A stretch of DNA of 64,000 nt. Origin: Cupriavidus cauae. Its GTDB lineage: Bacteria; Pseudomonadota; Gammaproteobacteria; Burkholderiales; Burkholderiaceae. The stretch lies in contig NZ_VWRN01000023.1 of assembly GCF_008632125.1 (NCBI RefSeq), positions 1-64,000 of the forward strand. Direction: 5' to 3'. The position numbers and the translations under genes were made by a program. Shown piece by piece: positions 36,180-45,658 of this stretch; the first letter of the stretch is position 1, and each line of letters opens with the position of its first letter. Under the pieces are notes generated by a model, which searched no databases, had not been told where the DNA came from, and saw nothing but the letters and a program-made list of their open reading frames with translations.

Positions 36180-38258
36180 ATGTCGACGACCCCGCCCGGT
36201 ACGCTGCTCAATCGCGAACTCGGCATCCTGGAATTCAACTCCCGTGTGTTGGCCCAGGCAGCGGACCCGGCGGTGCCGCTGCTCGAGCGCCTGAAGTTCA
36301 TCTGCATCGTGTCGAGCAATCTCGACGAGTTCTTCGAGATCCGGATGGCCGGGCTCAAGGAGCAGATGCGCGACAACCCGTCCGGCCTGACCCCGGACGG
36401 CCTGTCGTTCCAGCAGACCTACCAGTCGATCACCGAGCGGACACAGCGCCTCGTTGCAGCGCAGTATGCCATGCTGCAGGACGTGCTCTTCCCCCTGCTG
36501 GAGCGCGAGGGCGTGTTCTTCCATATGACCACGGTCTGGAACGACGCGCAGCGCGACTGGGCGCGCGACTTCTTCGTGCGCGAGATCGGTCCGGTGCTGA
36601 CGCCGATCGCGCTCGATCCGGCCCATCCCTTCCCGCGTGTTTCGAACAAGAGCCTGAACTTCGTCGTCGAGCTGTCCGGCAAGGACGCGTTCGGCCGCGA
36701 GGCGGACCTGGCGATCGTGCAGGCCCCGCGCGCGCTGCCGCGCGTGGTGCGGATGCCGCAGTCGCTGTCGGGCTATCCGTACGGCTTCGTGCTGCTGTCC
36801 TCGTTCATGCAGGGCTTCGTGCACGAGCTGTTCCCGGCGATCGAGGTCGACGGCTGCTATCAGTTCCGCGTCACGCGCAATTCGGACCTGTTCGTCTCCG
36901 AAGACGAGATCACCGATCTGCGCGAGGCGCTGCAGGGCGAACTGCCGACGCGCCACTACGGCGACGCGGTGCGGCTGGAGGTCGCGGCCGAAACGCCGCC
37001 GGCGTTGACGCGGCGGCTGCTGACCGAGTTCGCGCTCGGCGAGCAGGACCTGTATCGCGTCAGCGGGCCGGTCAATCTGGTGCGGCTGATGTCGATCCCC
37101 GACATGGTCGACCGCCCTGCCCTCAAATATCCGCCGCACGTCCCCGCCGCAGTGAAGGCGTTCAGCGGCGGCACGCCGATGTTCGACGTGATCCGCCAGC
37201 GCGACGTGCTGCTGCACCATCCGTACGAGAGCTTCAGCTCGGTGCTGGACCTGCTGCAGCTGGCGGCCAACGATCCGGACGTGGTCGCGATCAAGCAGAC
37301 CGTCTACCGCACCGGCAACGATTCGCTGGTGATGGAAGCGCTGATGACCGCGGTGCGCAACGGCAAGGATGTGACCGTCGTGCTGGAGCTGCTGGCGCGC
37401 TTCGACGAGGAAACCAATATCAACTGGGCCGAGCGCCTCGAATCAGCCGGCGCGCACGTGATCTACGGCGTGGTCGGCCACAAGTGCCACGCCAAGATGC
37501 TGCTGATCGTGCGGCGCGAGCCTGCCGGTCCGAAGAGCAAACAGACCAAGCTGCGCCGCTACGTGCACCTGGGCACCGGCAACTATCATCCGCGCACCGC
37601 GCGGCTGTACACCGACTTCGGGCTGCTGACCGCCAACGAGGAGGTGTGCGAGGACGTGCATCACGTGTTCCAGCTGCTGACCGGCACGGCCGGCTCGATC
37701 AAGCTCAAGCACCTGTGGCAGTCACCGTTCACGATGCAGAGCAATCTGGTCGAACATATCCGGGCCGAGGCGCGCAACGCGCGGGCCGGCAAGCCGGCGC
37801 GCATCATCGCCAAGATGAACGCACTGCTGGAGCCGTCGGTGATCGAGGAGCTGTACAAGGCCTCGCGCGCCGGCGTGCAGATCGATCTGATCGTGCGCGG
37901 CGTCTGCGCGCTGCGGCCCGGCGTGCCGGGAATGTCCGAAAACATCACGGTGCGATCCATCGTCGGCCGCTTCCTCGAACACCATCGCGTCAACTACTTC
38001 CTGGCCGGCGGCACCGAGCTGCTGTATCTGTCGAGCGCCGACTGGATGGACCGCAACCTGTTCCGCCGCGTCGAGGTCGCCTTCCCGATCCTCGACAAGA
38101 CGTTGAAGACGCGCGTGATCCAGGAAGGGCTGCTGGTCCATCTGCGCGACAACGGCTCGGCCTGGGTCATGCAGCCGGACGGCAGCTATGTCCAGCAGAC
38201 GGGCAAGGGGAAGGAACGGCGGGTCAGCCAGATGGAGTTGCTGGGGATGTTCGCCTGA
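36180..38258 (+). CDS. ppk: Polyphosphate kinase 1
   Basis: Polymerises the gamma-phosphate of ATP into inorganic polyphosphate. From ATG 36180 it has 692 residues, close to E. coli PPK (688). It starts with the N-domain LLNRELGILEFNSRVL and contains the phospho-acceptor histidine region VVGHKCHAKM (about residues 431-440). The second conserved His region (VGRFLEHHRVNYF) and SADWMDRNLFRRVE follow. AAGAAGG lies 9 bases before 36180. In-frame ATGs at 36141 and 36174 are alternatives, but 36141 would sit 6 bases after the Pho-box-like element. Confidence 0.95.
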   Translation: MSTTPPGTLLNRELGILEFNSRVLAQAADPAVPLLERLKFICIVSSNLDEFFEIRMAGLKEQMRDNPSGLTPDGLSFQQTYQSITERTQRLVAAQYAMLQDVLFPLLEREGVFFHMTTVWNDAQRDWARDFFVREIGPVLTPIALDPAHPFPRVSNKSLNFVVELSGKDAFGREADLAIVQAPRALPRVVRMPQSLSGYPYGFVLLSSFMQGFVHELFPAIEVDGCYQFRVTRNSDLFVSEDEITDLREALQGELPTRHYGDAVRLEVAAETPPALTRRLLTEFALGEQDLYRVSGPVNLVRLMSIPDMVDRPALKYPPHVPAAVKAFSGGTPMFDVIRQRDVLLHHPYESFSSVLDLLQLAANDPDVVAIKQTVYRTGNDSLVMEALMTAVRNGKDVTVVLELLARFDEETNINWAERLESAGAHVIYGVVGHKCHAKMLLIVRREPAGPKSKQTKLRRYVHLGTGNYHPRTARLYTDFGLLTANEEVCEDVHHVFQLLTGTAGSIKLKHLWQSPFTMQSNLVEHIRAEARNARAGKPARIIAKMNALLEPSVIEELYKASRAGVQIDLIVRGVCALRPGVPGMSENITVRSIVGRFLEHHRVNYFLAGGTELLYLSSADWMDRNLFRRVEVAFPILDKTLKTRVIQEGLLVHLRDNGSAWVMQPDGSYVQQTGKGKERRVSQMELLGMFA

Positions 38259-38350
38259 GGGCCACACGGCCTTTCCTGCTGGTTCCTGCTGAAGAGAAAG
38301 GCGTGCAGGAAAGGCGGTACCTCGTCCGCCAATCAACCCGAGATCCGCCT

Positions 38351-39670
38351 CTACGCCGCGTGCCGCGCGCCCGGCTGGTGAATGCTGCGATCGACGGGGA
38401 ACACCACCCGGAACACACTGCCCTTCCCCACCTCGCTGCTGATGCGCAGTTCGGCGTGGTGGCGCGACAGCACGTGCTTGACGATCGCCAGGCCCAGGCC
38501 GGTGCCGCCGGTATCGCGCGAGCGGCTGCGGTCGACGCGATAGAAGCGCTCGGTCAGCCGCGGAATGTGTTCGGCGGCGATGCCCAGGCCCGTATCGCTG
38601 ACCGAGAACACCGCATGGCCGTCGCGATAGCACAGCCCGATGCCGATGCGGCCGCCGTCGGGCGTGTAGCGCACCGCGTTCGACACCAGATTGCCCAGCG
38701 CCGACAGCAACTCGGTTTCGTTGCCGCGGATGCCGACCGCCCGGTCGATGTCGGCGGTGATCTCGTGCCGGCCCTGCGACAGCCCCTGCGCGTCATGCAC
38801 CAGGTGGTGCACCAGCGCGCCGATATCGACCGGATCCTGGCTGGGCGGCTGCATGTCGCTCTCGAGCTTGGCCAGCGCCAGCAGGTCCTCGACGATATGC
38901 TGCATGCGCATGGCCTGCGTCATCATCATGTCGACATAGCGCCGACGATCCTCGTCCGAGACCGGCAGGTCGCGCACGGTCTCCAGAAAGCCCGTCAGCA
39001 CCGTCAGCGGCGTCTTCAGTTCATGCGAGACGTTGGCGACGAAATCGCGCCGCATCGACTCGGTGTTCTCGAGCTTGGTGATGTCCTGCGTCAGCACCAG
39101 CTTGCGATTGTCGCCATAGGGCAGCACCTGCACCGCCAGCACGCTCTGCTTGTGTTCGCCCATGTCGCGCATCTGCAAGGGTTCGTCGAAACGTTGCAAC
39201 ATCAGGTACTGCACAAACTCCGGGCGCCGGATCAGGTGCGTGATGCGCTGGCGCGCGTCGCGCCGTGCGCTGAGGCCGAAATGCAGCTCGGCCACGGCGT
39301 TGCACCACTCGATCTGGTCGGCGTCGTCCAGCATCAGCACGCCGTTGGGCGAAGCCTGGATGGCCTGGATGAAGCGCGTGTGCTGCTGCTCGACCTGCAG
39401 CACCTGCATGCGCCAGCGCTTGACCAGCCGGTGCAGCCGATAATAGACCTCGCCCCACAGCCCGACCGCGCTCGGAATCTCGCCGTAGGCCGGCGCGTCG
39501 AGCACCTTCCACAGCCGGTTGATCTGATACAGATAAAAGACAAGCAGCGCGAGCAGCGCGCCGGTGGTCAGCGCCAGCGCGGCGGTCACGCCGACGAAGA
39601 CGGCGAGCAGCGCGGCGGCGATGGCCAGCAGGATCAGGACGGCCGCGGATCGGGCCCAGATGACATTCAT
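38351..39670 (-). CDS. phoR: Phosphate regulon sensor histidine kinase
   Basis: Membrane kinase that phosphorylates PhoB when phosphate is scarce. The 439-residue protein has two N-terminal helices (VLILLAIAAALLAVFVGVTA and the following LLALLVFYLY), no large periplasmic domain and a PAS domain (SPNGVLMLDDADQIEWCNA). The H box VSHELKTPLT (about 211-220, phospho-His) and the N, G1 and G2 ATP-binding boxes (GNLVSNAVRY, VSDTGLGIA, GGTGLGLAI) follow. This is the PhoR topology that reads the Pst/PhoU state. It lies 191 bp downstream of phoB and ends 92 bp from the convergent ppk. Confidence 0.95.
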   Translation of the reverse strand: MNVIWARSAAVLILLAIAAALLAVFVGVTAALALTTGALLALLVFYLYQINRLWKVLDAPAYGEIPSAVGLWGEVYYRLHRLVKRWRMQVLQVEQQHTRFIQAIQASPNGVLMLDDADQIEWCNAVAELHFGLSARRDARQRITHLIRRPEFVQYLMLQRFDEPLQMRDMGEHKQSVLAVQVLPYGDNRKLVLTQDITKLENTESMRRDFVANVSHELKTPLTVLTGFLETVRDLPVSDEDRRRYVDMMMTQAMRMQHIVEDLLALAKLESDMQPPSQDPVDIGALVHHLVHDAQGLSQGRHEITADIDRAVGIRGNETELLSALGNLVSNAVRYTPDGGRIGIGLCYRDGHAVFSVSDTGLGIAAEHIPRLTERFYRVDRSRSRDTGGTGLGLAIVKHVLSRHHAELRISSEVGKGSVFRVVFPVDRSIHQPGARHAA

Positions 39671-39861
39671 GAGATCGTGCGATGGCAGCCTGGCGGGGAA
39701 CGGCGTCGGTGGAGATCAGGTCCGGCCGCCGCAGGCGGGATGGGCCGCAGTGTGCCACGAAAAATGGAACGGCGACGCAACGGCGAGGCAACCGCGCGGC
39801 GACAGAAAAGCCGCCTCGCCCGGGCCGCCAACCGCGCGGCAAACCGCGCGAGGCCGGCCGC

Positions 39862-40569
39862 TCACTGCCCCGGCGAACGGGCCAGGCGGTAGCCGCTGCC
39901 GCGAACGGTCTCGATCATCGCGCTGTAGCCCCCGGGGGCCAGCGCCGCGCGCAGGCGCTTGATATGCACGTCGACGGTGCGCTCCTCGACGAAGACGTGG
40001 TCGCCCCAGACCTGGTCGAGCAGCTGCGAGCGGCTGTGCACCCGCTCCGGATGCGTCATCAGGAAATGCAGCAGGCGGAATTCGGTCGGGCCAAGCTCGA
40101 GCTTGATCGGGCCGGATTCGTCTTCGCCGGTGACGCGATGCGTGGCGGGATCCAGCCGCAGGCCGTTGATCGCCACCACGTCGTCGGTCAGCTGCGGCGC
40201 GCGCCGGCGCAGCACCGCCTTGATGCGCGCCAGCAGCTCCTTCGGCGAGAACGGCTTGGTCACGTAGTCGTCGGCGCCGGCTTCCAGCCCCATGACCTTG
40301 TCCTGCTCCTCGCTGCGCGCGGTCAGCATGATGATCGGGATCTGCTTGGTGCGTTCGTTGTTGCGCAGCTCCTTGGCGAACACCGCGCCCGACTTGCCCG
40401 GCAGCATCCAGTCGAGCAGGACCAGATCAGGCAACACATCGCTCATCAGCGACAGCGCCTGCTCGGCGTTGTAGGCACGAATCGGATAGTGCCCCGCGTG
40501 CTGCAGGTTGACGGCGATCAGTTCGGCGATGGCCGGTTCGTCTTCGACGACCAGAATACTGCTAGGCAT
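39862..40569 (-). CDS. phoB: Phosphate regulon response regulator
   Basis: DNA-binding regulator of the Pho regulon. Of 235 residues, 1-120 are the receiver domain, with acidic pocket Glu9/Asp10 and phospho-acceptor Asp53 (LVLLDWMLPG). The OmpR-type winged helix (EFRLLHFLMTHPERVHSRSQ, VDVHIKRLR) is C-terminal and binds Pho boxes. The numbering matches E. coli PhoB. Its likely targets in this window are the pstS boxes (45394-45450) and the ppx-ppk element. Confidence 0.97.
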   Translation of the reverse strand: MPSSILVVEDEPAIAELIAVNLQHAGHYPIRAYNAEQALSLMSDVLPDLVLLDWMLPGKSGAVFAKELRNNERTKQIPIIMLTARSEEQDKVMGLEAGADDYVTKPFSPKELLARIKAVLRRRAPQLTDDVVAINGLRLDPATHRVTGEDESGPIKLELGPTEFRLLHFLMTHPERVHSRSQLLDQVWGDHVFVEERTVDVHIKRLRAALAPGGYSAMIETVRGSGYRLARSPGQ

Positions 40570-40749
40570 GAATGAGTTCTCCGCTCTCTGGCAGGTTCAG
40601 GTATTGGCAGATGGAACAGCGAGATGGCGATATACAGCGGACGAAATACAGCGAGCCATGTACGGCAAGCGCCTCGCAACGGCCAGGTACCGACCGGGCA
40701 GCTGAACAACGGGCAGGTACCGCGGCGTCGTTCGACCGGTCCGGCCGTA

Positions 40750-41457
40750 TCAGCTCAGCGCTTCCTTTTCCATGTCCTCGCGCGAGGTATGGCGAACGTC
40801 GGTGCCCTTGACGATATAGATGATGAACTCGGCGATGTTCTTGGCATGGTCGCCGATGCGCTCGACCGCCTTGGCGATGAACAGGAAGTCCAGCGCGACC
40901 GAGATCGTGCGCGGGTCCTCCATCATGTAGGTGATCAGCTTGCGCACGAAGGCACGGAATTCGTCGTCGATTGCCTTGTCTTCCTTGACGATGCGCGCGG
41001 CCGCGACCGTATCGAGGCGGGCGAAGGCATCGAGCGACTTGCGCAGCAGCGCGATCGCCAGATCGCCGGCCAGCTTGACCTCGGCGTAGTTGATGCCCTG
41101 CGCGCCCGTCTCTTCCATGATGTGCTTGGTGCGCTTGGCGATCTTCTCCGCCTCGTCGCCGGCGCGCTCCAGGTTGGTGATGGTCTTCGAGATGGCCATC
41201 ACCAGGCGCAGGTCGCGCGCGGTCGGCTGCCGGCGCGCGATGATATTGCCGCAGTCGGCGTCGATCTCGATCTCCAGCGCATTGATCTGGTTCTCGCGCT
41301 CGATGACCTGCTCGGCCAGCGTGGCGTCGAAATCGGCCAGCGCCTTCATCGCGGTATCGATCTGCGCCTCGACCAGGCCGCCCATCTGCAGCAGCTTGGT
41401 ATTGATCGCGTTGAGGTCGGCGTCGAATTGGGTCGACAGGTGCTTGTCGGTCATCAT
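40750..41457 (-). CDS. phoU: Phosphate transport/PhoR regulatory protein PhoU
   Basis: Connects PstSCAB to PhoR and keeps the regulon off when phosphate is plentiful. The 235-residue all-helical protein has two PhoU repeats, each with the metal-binding E(R)xGDxA signature (NLERAGDEAEKIA and KAVERIGDHAKNIAEF). GGAG precedes the tandem ATGs at 41457 and 41454. It lies 71 bp after pstB. Confidence 0.96.
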   Translation of the reverse strand: MMTDKHLSTQFDADLNAINTKLLQMGGLVEAQIDTAMKALADFDATLAEQVIERENQINALEIEIDADCGNIIARRQPTARDLRLVMAISKTITNLERAGDEAEKIAKRTKHIMEETGAQGINYAEVKLAGDLAIALLRKSLDAFARLDTVAAARIVKEDKAIDDEFRAFVRKLITYMMEDPRTISVALDFLFIAKAVERIGDHAKNIAEFIIYIVKGTDVRHTSREDMEKEALS

Positions 41458-41528
41458 GTTCTCCTGGCCGCGGATGCTGGCGCGTCGCGCGGCACGGCGG
41501 GCGTTGCTTGGACGGGCTGCCTTGGTGC

Positions 41529-42317
41529 TCAGCCGAAACGGCCGGTGATGTAGTCCTCGGTTTCCTTGCGGTGCGGCTTGATGAAGATCTTCTCCGTCTC
41601 GCCGAACTCGATCAGCTCGCCCAGGTACATATAGGCGGTGAAGTCCGAGCAACGCGCGGCCTGCTGCATATTATGGGTCACGATCACCACCGTGTACTCG
41701 TCCTTCAGTTCGGCGATCAGTTCCTCGATGCGGCCGGTCGAGATCGGGTCCAGCGCCGAGCACGGCTCGTCGAGCAGCAGCACCTCGGGGCGGATCGCGA
41801 TGCCGCGCGCGATGCACAGCCGCTGCTGCTGGCCGCCGGACAGGCTGTAGCCCGACTGGTGCAGCTTGTCCTTGGCCTCGTTCCACAGCGCGGCCTTCGA
41901 CAGCGCCCACTCGACGCGGTCGTCCATCTCCGAGCGCGACAGCTTCTCGAACAGCCGCACGCCGAAGGCGATATTGTCGTAGATCGACATCGGGAACGGC
42001 GTCGGCTTCTGGAACACCATGCCGACCTTGGCGCGCAGCAGCGCGATGTCCTTGCGGCTGGTCAGCAGGTTCTCGCCGTCCATGTTGATCTCGCCCTCGG
42101 CACGCTGCTCGGGATAGAGCGCGTACATCTTGTTCAGGGTGCGCAGCAGGGTCGATTTGCCGCAGCCCGAGGGACCGATGAAGGCCGTGACCTTGCGGTC
42201 CGGGATCGACATGTTGATGTTCTTCAGCGCGTGGAACTGTCCGTAGTAGAAGTTCAGGTTGCGCACGTCGATCTTGGCGCGGACGCTGTCGGGGATGTCG
42301 ATGACAGTCGAAGTCAT
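41529..42317 (-). CDS. pstB: Phosphate ABC transporter ATP-binding protein
   Basis: ATPase of the high-affinity phosphate importer, 262 residues. Walker [10 protein letters not shown] is at 48-56, signature [16 protein letters not shown] in the middle, and Walker [16 protein letters not shown] precedes the switch His ([10 protein letters not shown]). The C-terminus has the PstB-specific [18 protein letters not shown]. It is part of the pstSCAB-phoU operon. Confidence 0.97.
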   Translation of the reverse strand: MTSTVIDIPDSVRAKIDVRNLNFYYGQFHALKNINMSIPDRKVTAFIGPSGCGKSTLLRTLNKMYALYPEQRAEGEINMDGENLLTSRKDIALLRAKVGMVFQKPTPFPMSIYDNIAFGVRLFEKLSRSEMDDRVEWALSKAALWNEAKDKLHQSGYSLSGGQQQRLCIARGIAIRPEVLLLDEPCSALDPISTGRIEELIAELKDEYTVVIVTHNMQQAARCSDFTAYMYLGELIEFGETEKIFIKPHRKETEDYITGRFG

Positions 42318-42366
42318 GCTGGGTCTCGCAGGTAGATTCGTGGTTTCGCAGGCTGCGCGGTTTGGC

Positions 42367-43278
42367 TCACTGGCTCTTCTTGAACAGCACGCGCGCCAGG
42401 ATGTTCAGCGCCAGGACGCCGATCGTGATCAGGAACACGCCGGCCCAGGCCAGCTGCTGCCATTCGGTGAACGGGCTCATGGCGAAGCGGAAGATCGTCA
42501 CCGGCAGGTTGGCCATCGGCTTGTTCAGGTCCGTGCTCCAGAACTGGTTCGACAGCGCGGTGAACAGCAGCGGCGCGGTTTCGCCGGCGATCCGGGCCAC
42601 CGCCAGCAGCACGCCGGTGATGATGCCCGCGTACGAGGCCTTGACGGTGATCGACAGCACCATCTTCCATTTCGGCGTGCCGAGCGCGAAGGCGGCCTCG
42701 CGCAGCGCGTTGGGCACCAGGTTCAGCATGTTCTCGGTGGTGCGCACGACGATCGGGATCTGCAGCAGCGCCAGCGAGCAGATGCCGGCCCAGGCCGAGA
42801 AATGCCCCATCCGGGCCACCACCAGCGCGTAGACGAACAGGCCGATCACGATCGACGGCGCCGACAGCAGGATGTCGTTGATGAAGCGGATGAAGCTGGC
42901 CAGCGGCGACTTCTGGCCGTACTCGGCCAGATAGATGCCGGCCAGGATGCCCAGCGGCGTGCCCAGCACGGTGGCCAGGCCCACCATCACGAAGCTGCCG
43001 AAGATGGCGTTGGCAAGGCCTCCGCCGGCGGTGTTCGGCGCCGGCGTCATCTGCGTGAACAGGTCGATCGACAGGCCGCCGATGCCCAGCGAGATCGTGG
43101 TCCACAGGATCCACGCGAGCCAGAACAGGCCGAAGGTCATCGCCGCCAGCGAGGCCGCCAGCGCGTAGACGTTCATGCGCTTGCGCCGTGCCTGCAGGCG
43201 CTCACGCACCTCGTTGGCATCGGCATGGACAGCCGGAATCGACGACGTCGACATGGTCGCTTGGCTGGTCGAATTCAT
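42367..43278 (-). CDS. pstA: Phosphate ABC transporter permease PstA
   Basis: Inner-membrane permease, 303 residues with six hydrophobic segments. An N-terminal hydrophilic stretch of about 35 residues is longer than usual. The permease loop [19 protein letters not shown] is the contact with PstB. ATG 43278 overlaps the pstC stop (ATGA, 43275-43278), so the two permeases are translationally coupled. Confidence 0.96.
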   Translation of the reverse strand: MNSTSQATMSTSSIPAVHADANEVRERLQARRKRMNVYALAASLAAMTFGLFWLAWILWTTISLGIGGLSIDLFTQMTPAPNTAGGGLANAIFGSFVMVGLATVLGTPLGILAGIYLAEYGQKSPLASFIRFINDILLSAPSIVIGLFVYALVVARMGHFSAWAGICSLALLQIPIVVRTTENMLNLVPNALREAAFALGTPKWKMVLSITVKASYAGIITGVLLAVARIAGETAPLLFTALSNQFWSTDLNKPMANLPVTIFRFAMSPFTEWQQLAWAGVFLITIGVLALNILARVLFKKSQ

Positions 43279-44240
43279 TTCTTGCCCTCATTGCGCGACA
43301 GGCGCAGCAGCAGCAGTTTGGACAGCGCCAGCACCACGAAGGTGATGAAGAACAGGATCAGGCCGAGCTCCATCAGCGCGGCGGTATGCAGGCCGGGACC
43401 GGCCTCGGCGAACTCGTTCGCCAGCGCGGACGTGATGCTGTTGCCCGGCGAGAACAGCGAGGCGTTGTCCAGCAGGTTGGTGTTGCCGATCACGAAGGTG
43501 ACCGCCATGGTCTCGCCCAGCGCGCGGCCCAGGCCGAGCATCACGCCGCCGATCACGCCGGCGCGGGTATAGGGCAGCACGACGTTCCACATCACCTCCC
43601 AGGTGGTGCAGCCCACGCCGTAGGCGGACTCCTTGAGCAGCACCGGGGTGACCTCGAACACGTCGCGCATCACCGAGGCGATGTACGGAATGATCATGAT
43701 GGCCAGGATCACGCCCGCGCACAGCAGGCCGATGCCCAGCGGCGCGCCCTGGAACAGCGGCCCGATCAGCGGCAGTTGGCCCACCGTGGCGGCCAGCGGC
43801 TTCTGGAAGTATTCGCCGAACAGCGGCGCAAATACCAGCAGGCCCCACATGCCGTAGACGATCGACGGCACCGCGGCCAGCAGCTCGATCGCCGTGCCCA
43901 GCGGGCGGCGCAGCCATGCGGGCGAGAGCTCGGTCAGAAAGAGCGCGATGCCGAAGCTGACCGGCACCGCGATGATCAGCGCGATCAGCGAGGTCACCAC
44001 CGTGCCGTAGATCGGCACCAGCGCGCCGTAGATATCCGCGGGGGGGTCCCACTGCGCGGTCCACAGGAATTTGAAGCCGAAGGCCTGGATCGAAGGCCAG
44101 GCGCTGATGGCGAGCGAGACGATGATGCCGCCCAGCAGCATCAGCGTGATGATGGCGGCGCCGCGGGTCAGGCCACCGAACAGGATGTCACCGGTGCGGC
44201 CGGGTGCGCGTACGGCGGGAAGATCGGACGTGGTCGCCAT
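43275..44240 (-). CDS. pstC: Phosphate ABC transporter permease PstC
   Basis: Partner permease of PstA, 321 residues. The N-terminal helix ([20 protein letters not shown]) precedes the PstC-typical [13 protein letters not shown] periplasmic loop. The EAA-like loop [20 protein letters not shown] faces PstB. It is separated from pstS by 95 bp holding a hairpin. Confidence 0.96.
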   Translation of the reverse strand: MATTSDLPAVRAPGRTGDILFGGLTRGAAIITLMLLGGIIVSLAISAWPSIQAFGFKFLWTAQWDPPADIYGALVPIYGTVVTSLIALIIAVPVSFGIALFLTELSPAWLRRPLGTAIELLAAVPSIVYGMWGLLVFAPLFGEYFQKPLAATVGQLPLIGPLFQGAPLGIGLLCAGVILAIMIIPYIASVMRDVFEVTPVLLKESAYGVGCTTWEVMWNVVLPYTRAGVIGGVMLGLGRALGETMAVTFVIGNTNLLDNASLFSPGNSITSALANEFAEAGPGLHTAALMELGLILFFITFVVLALSKLLLLRLSRNEGKK

Positions 44241-44265
44241 GGCAGGGAGTATTCCGGTTTGCGCC

Positions 44266-44303
44266 CCTCCCCCGCATGCGGGAGAAGGGCTTGGGGAGAG
44301 GGC
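44266..44303. repeat. REP-like hairpin between pstS and pstC
   Basis: A palindromic CTCCCCCGCATGCGGGAG core is followed by gaagggcttggggagagggc, giving a GC-rich stem-loop. A related sequence, CCCCTCTCCCGCAAGCGGAG, sits at 51629. No U tract follows in the direction of the pst operon, so it is more likely a stabilising or attenuating hairpin than a terminator. Confidence 0.55.
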
Positions 44304-44335
44304 CGACTACGCCCTCCCTTCGCATCGACAGACGA

Positions 44336-45367
44336 TCAGTACAGGCCCTTGCCCGAGGCGTCCTTGATGCTGCTCTTCCAGGTCGCGCGGATCTGGTTGA
44401 CGACCGACTCGGGCATCGGCACGTAGTCCAGTTCGCTCGCCATGCTGGCGCCGCTCTTGTAGGCCCAGTCGAAGAACTTCAGCACTTCCGCGCCCTGCGC
44501 CGGCTTTTCCTGGTTCTTGTGCACCAGGATGAAGGTCGCGCCGGCGATCGGCCAGGCGTCCTTGCCCTGCTGGTTGGTCAGGATCTGGTAGTACGACTTG
44601 CTCCAGTCGGCGCCGGCGGCGGCAGCCTTGAAGGCGTCGTCACTCGGCTCGACGACCGCGCCCGCGACGTTCTTCATCTTCACGTGGGTCATCTTGTTCT
44701 GCTTGGCGTAGGCGTACTCGACATAGCCGATCGCACCGTTCAGGCGCTGCACGAAGGCGGCCACGCCCTCGTTGCCCTTGCCGCCCGTGCCGCCGCCCGG
44801 CCAGTTGACCGAGGTGCCTTCGCCCACCGAGCTCTTCCAGTCAGCGCTGACCTTCGACAGGTAGTTGGTGAAGATGAAGGTGGTGCCCGAACCGTCGGCG
44901 CGGCGCACCGGCAGGATGTCCTGGCTCGGCAGCTTGGCGTTGGGGTTCAGCGCCTTGATCGCCGGATCGTCCCACTTCTTGATCTTGCCCAGGTAGATGT
45001 TGGCCAGCACTTCGCCGGTGATGGTCAGTTCGCCCGGCTTGATGCCTTGCAGATTGACCACGGGCACCACGCCGCCGATCACCGTCGGGAACTGCACCAG
45101 GCCTTGCTTGGCCAGTTCCTCGTCCTTCAGCGGGGCGTCCGAGGCGCCGAAATCGACCGTCTTGGCGTTGATCTGCTTGATGCCGCCGGACGAGCCGATC
45201 GATTGATAGTTGACCTTGTTACCCGTAGCTTTTTGGTATGCGTCGGCCCACTTGGAATAGACGGGCGCCGGAAAAGAAGCGCCTGCACCGGTAATTTCTG
45301 CCGCGAATGCGGAGCCTGCTACCACCATCGAAACGATGCCCGCAACGGCAGTCTTGACCAGCTTCAT
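44336..45367 (-). CDS. pstS: Periplasmic phosphate-binding protein
   Basis: Captures phosphate for the PstCAB channel. The 343-residue precursor has a Sec signal peptide ([20 protein letters not shown], cleavage after AFA) and the family start [17 protein letters not shown]. The phosphate-ligand motifs IGSSGG and [12 protein letters not shown] are present. GGAGG precedes ATG 45367. It is first in pstSCAB-phoU and two Pho boxes lie directly upstream. Confidence 0.97.
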   Translation of the reverse strand: MKLVKTAVAGIVSMVVAGSAFAAEITGAGASFPAPVYSKWADAYQKATGNKVNYQSIGSSGGIKQINAKTVDFGASDAPLKDEELAKQGLVQFPTVIGGVVPVVNLQGIKPGELTITGEVLANIYLGKIKKWDDPAIKALNPNAKLPSQDILPVRRADGSGTTFIFTNYLSKVSADWKSSVGEGTSVNWPGGGTGGKGNEGVAAFVQRLNGAIGYVEYAYAKQNKMTHVKMKNVAGAVVEPSDDAFKAAAAGADWSKSYYQILTNQQGKDAWPIAGATFILVHKNQEKPAQGAEVLKFFDWAYKSGASMASELDYVPMPESVVNQIRATWKSSIKDASGKGLY

Positions 45368-45393
45368 ATGTCCTCCAGAGAACATGGTTGGGA

Positions 45394-45411
45394 ATGTCAG
45401 TTTTTTGACAT
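45394..45411 (-). promoter_or_regulatory. Pho box 2 upstream of pstS
   Basis: Minus strand reads ATGTCAA-AAAA-CTGACAT, 7-4-7 spacing with the A/T linker typical of PhoB sites. It lies 27 bp from the pstS ATG, downstream of the likely -10, so it may modulate rather than activate. Confidence 0.6.
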
Positions 45412-45432
45412 CCCGAACTGTATGCGGCCTCT

Positions 45433-45450
45433 ATGACAGTTCCATGACAT
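45433..45450 (-). promoter_or_regulatory. Pho box 1 (activator site) upstream of pstS
   Basis: Minus strand reads ATGTCAT-GGAA-CTGTCAT, nearly a perfect Pho box. TACAGT, overlapping CATACA (about 45424-45417), begins roughly 10 bp downstream as a -10 element, the distance at which PhoB replaces the -35 contact. Confidence 0.85.
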
Positions 45451-45482
45451 CGCGAAAATTTCTCTGAAGAGACATTTAAGGC

Positions 45483-45602
45483 AAGCGAGGGGCGTCGGCT
45501 GGGGGTAGCTGGAGCGGATGCGGGTGGCTGGGGTGGCTGGGAGGACCGCGGAGGTGACCGGGGGGTGGGTTGCTGGCGGTTGAGTGGGGGCTGGGGGCCA
45601 AA
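45483..45602 (+). other. G-tract-rich intergenic stretch
   Basis: About 120 bp of strongly G-biased plus-strand sequence with at least nine runs of three or more G (ggctgggg, gggggg, gggggct). It lies between the glmM terminator and the pstS promoter. It could form G-quadruplexes; no gene is seen. Confidence 0.6.
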
Positions 45603-45606
45603 GGAA

Positions 45607-45630
45607 AACGCCCGGCCGAGGCCGGGCGTT
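45607..45630 (-). terminator. Terminator after glmM
   Basis: AACGCCCGGCC / GGCCGGGCGTT stem with a two-base loop is followed on the minus strand by TTTCCTTT, 29 bp after the glmM stop. Confidence 0.85.
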
Positions 45631-45658
45631 CCATGGCGGCTGACTGCCTTGCGCCGTG

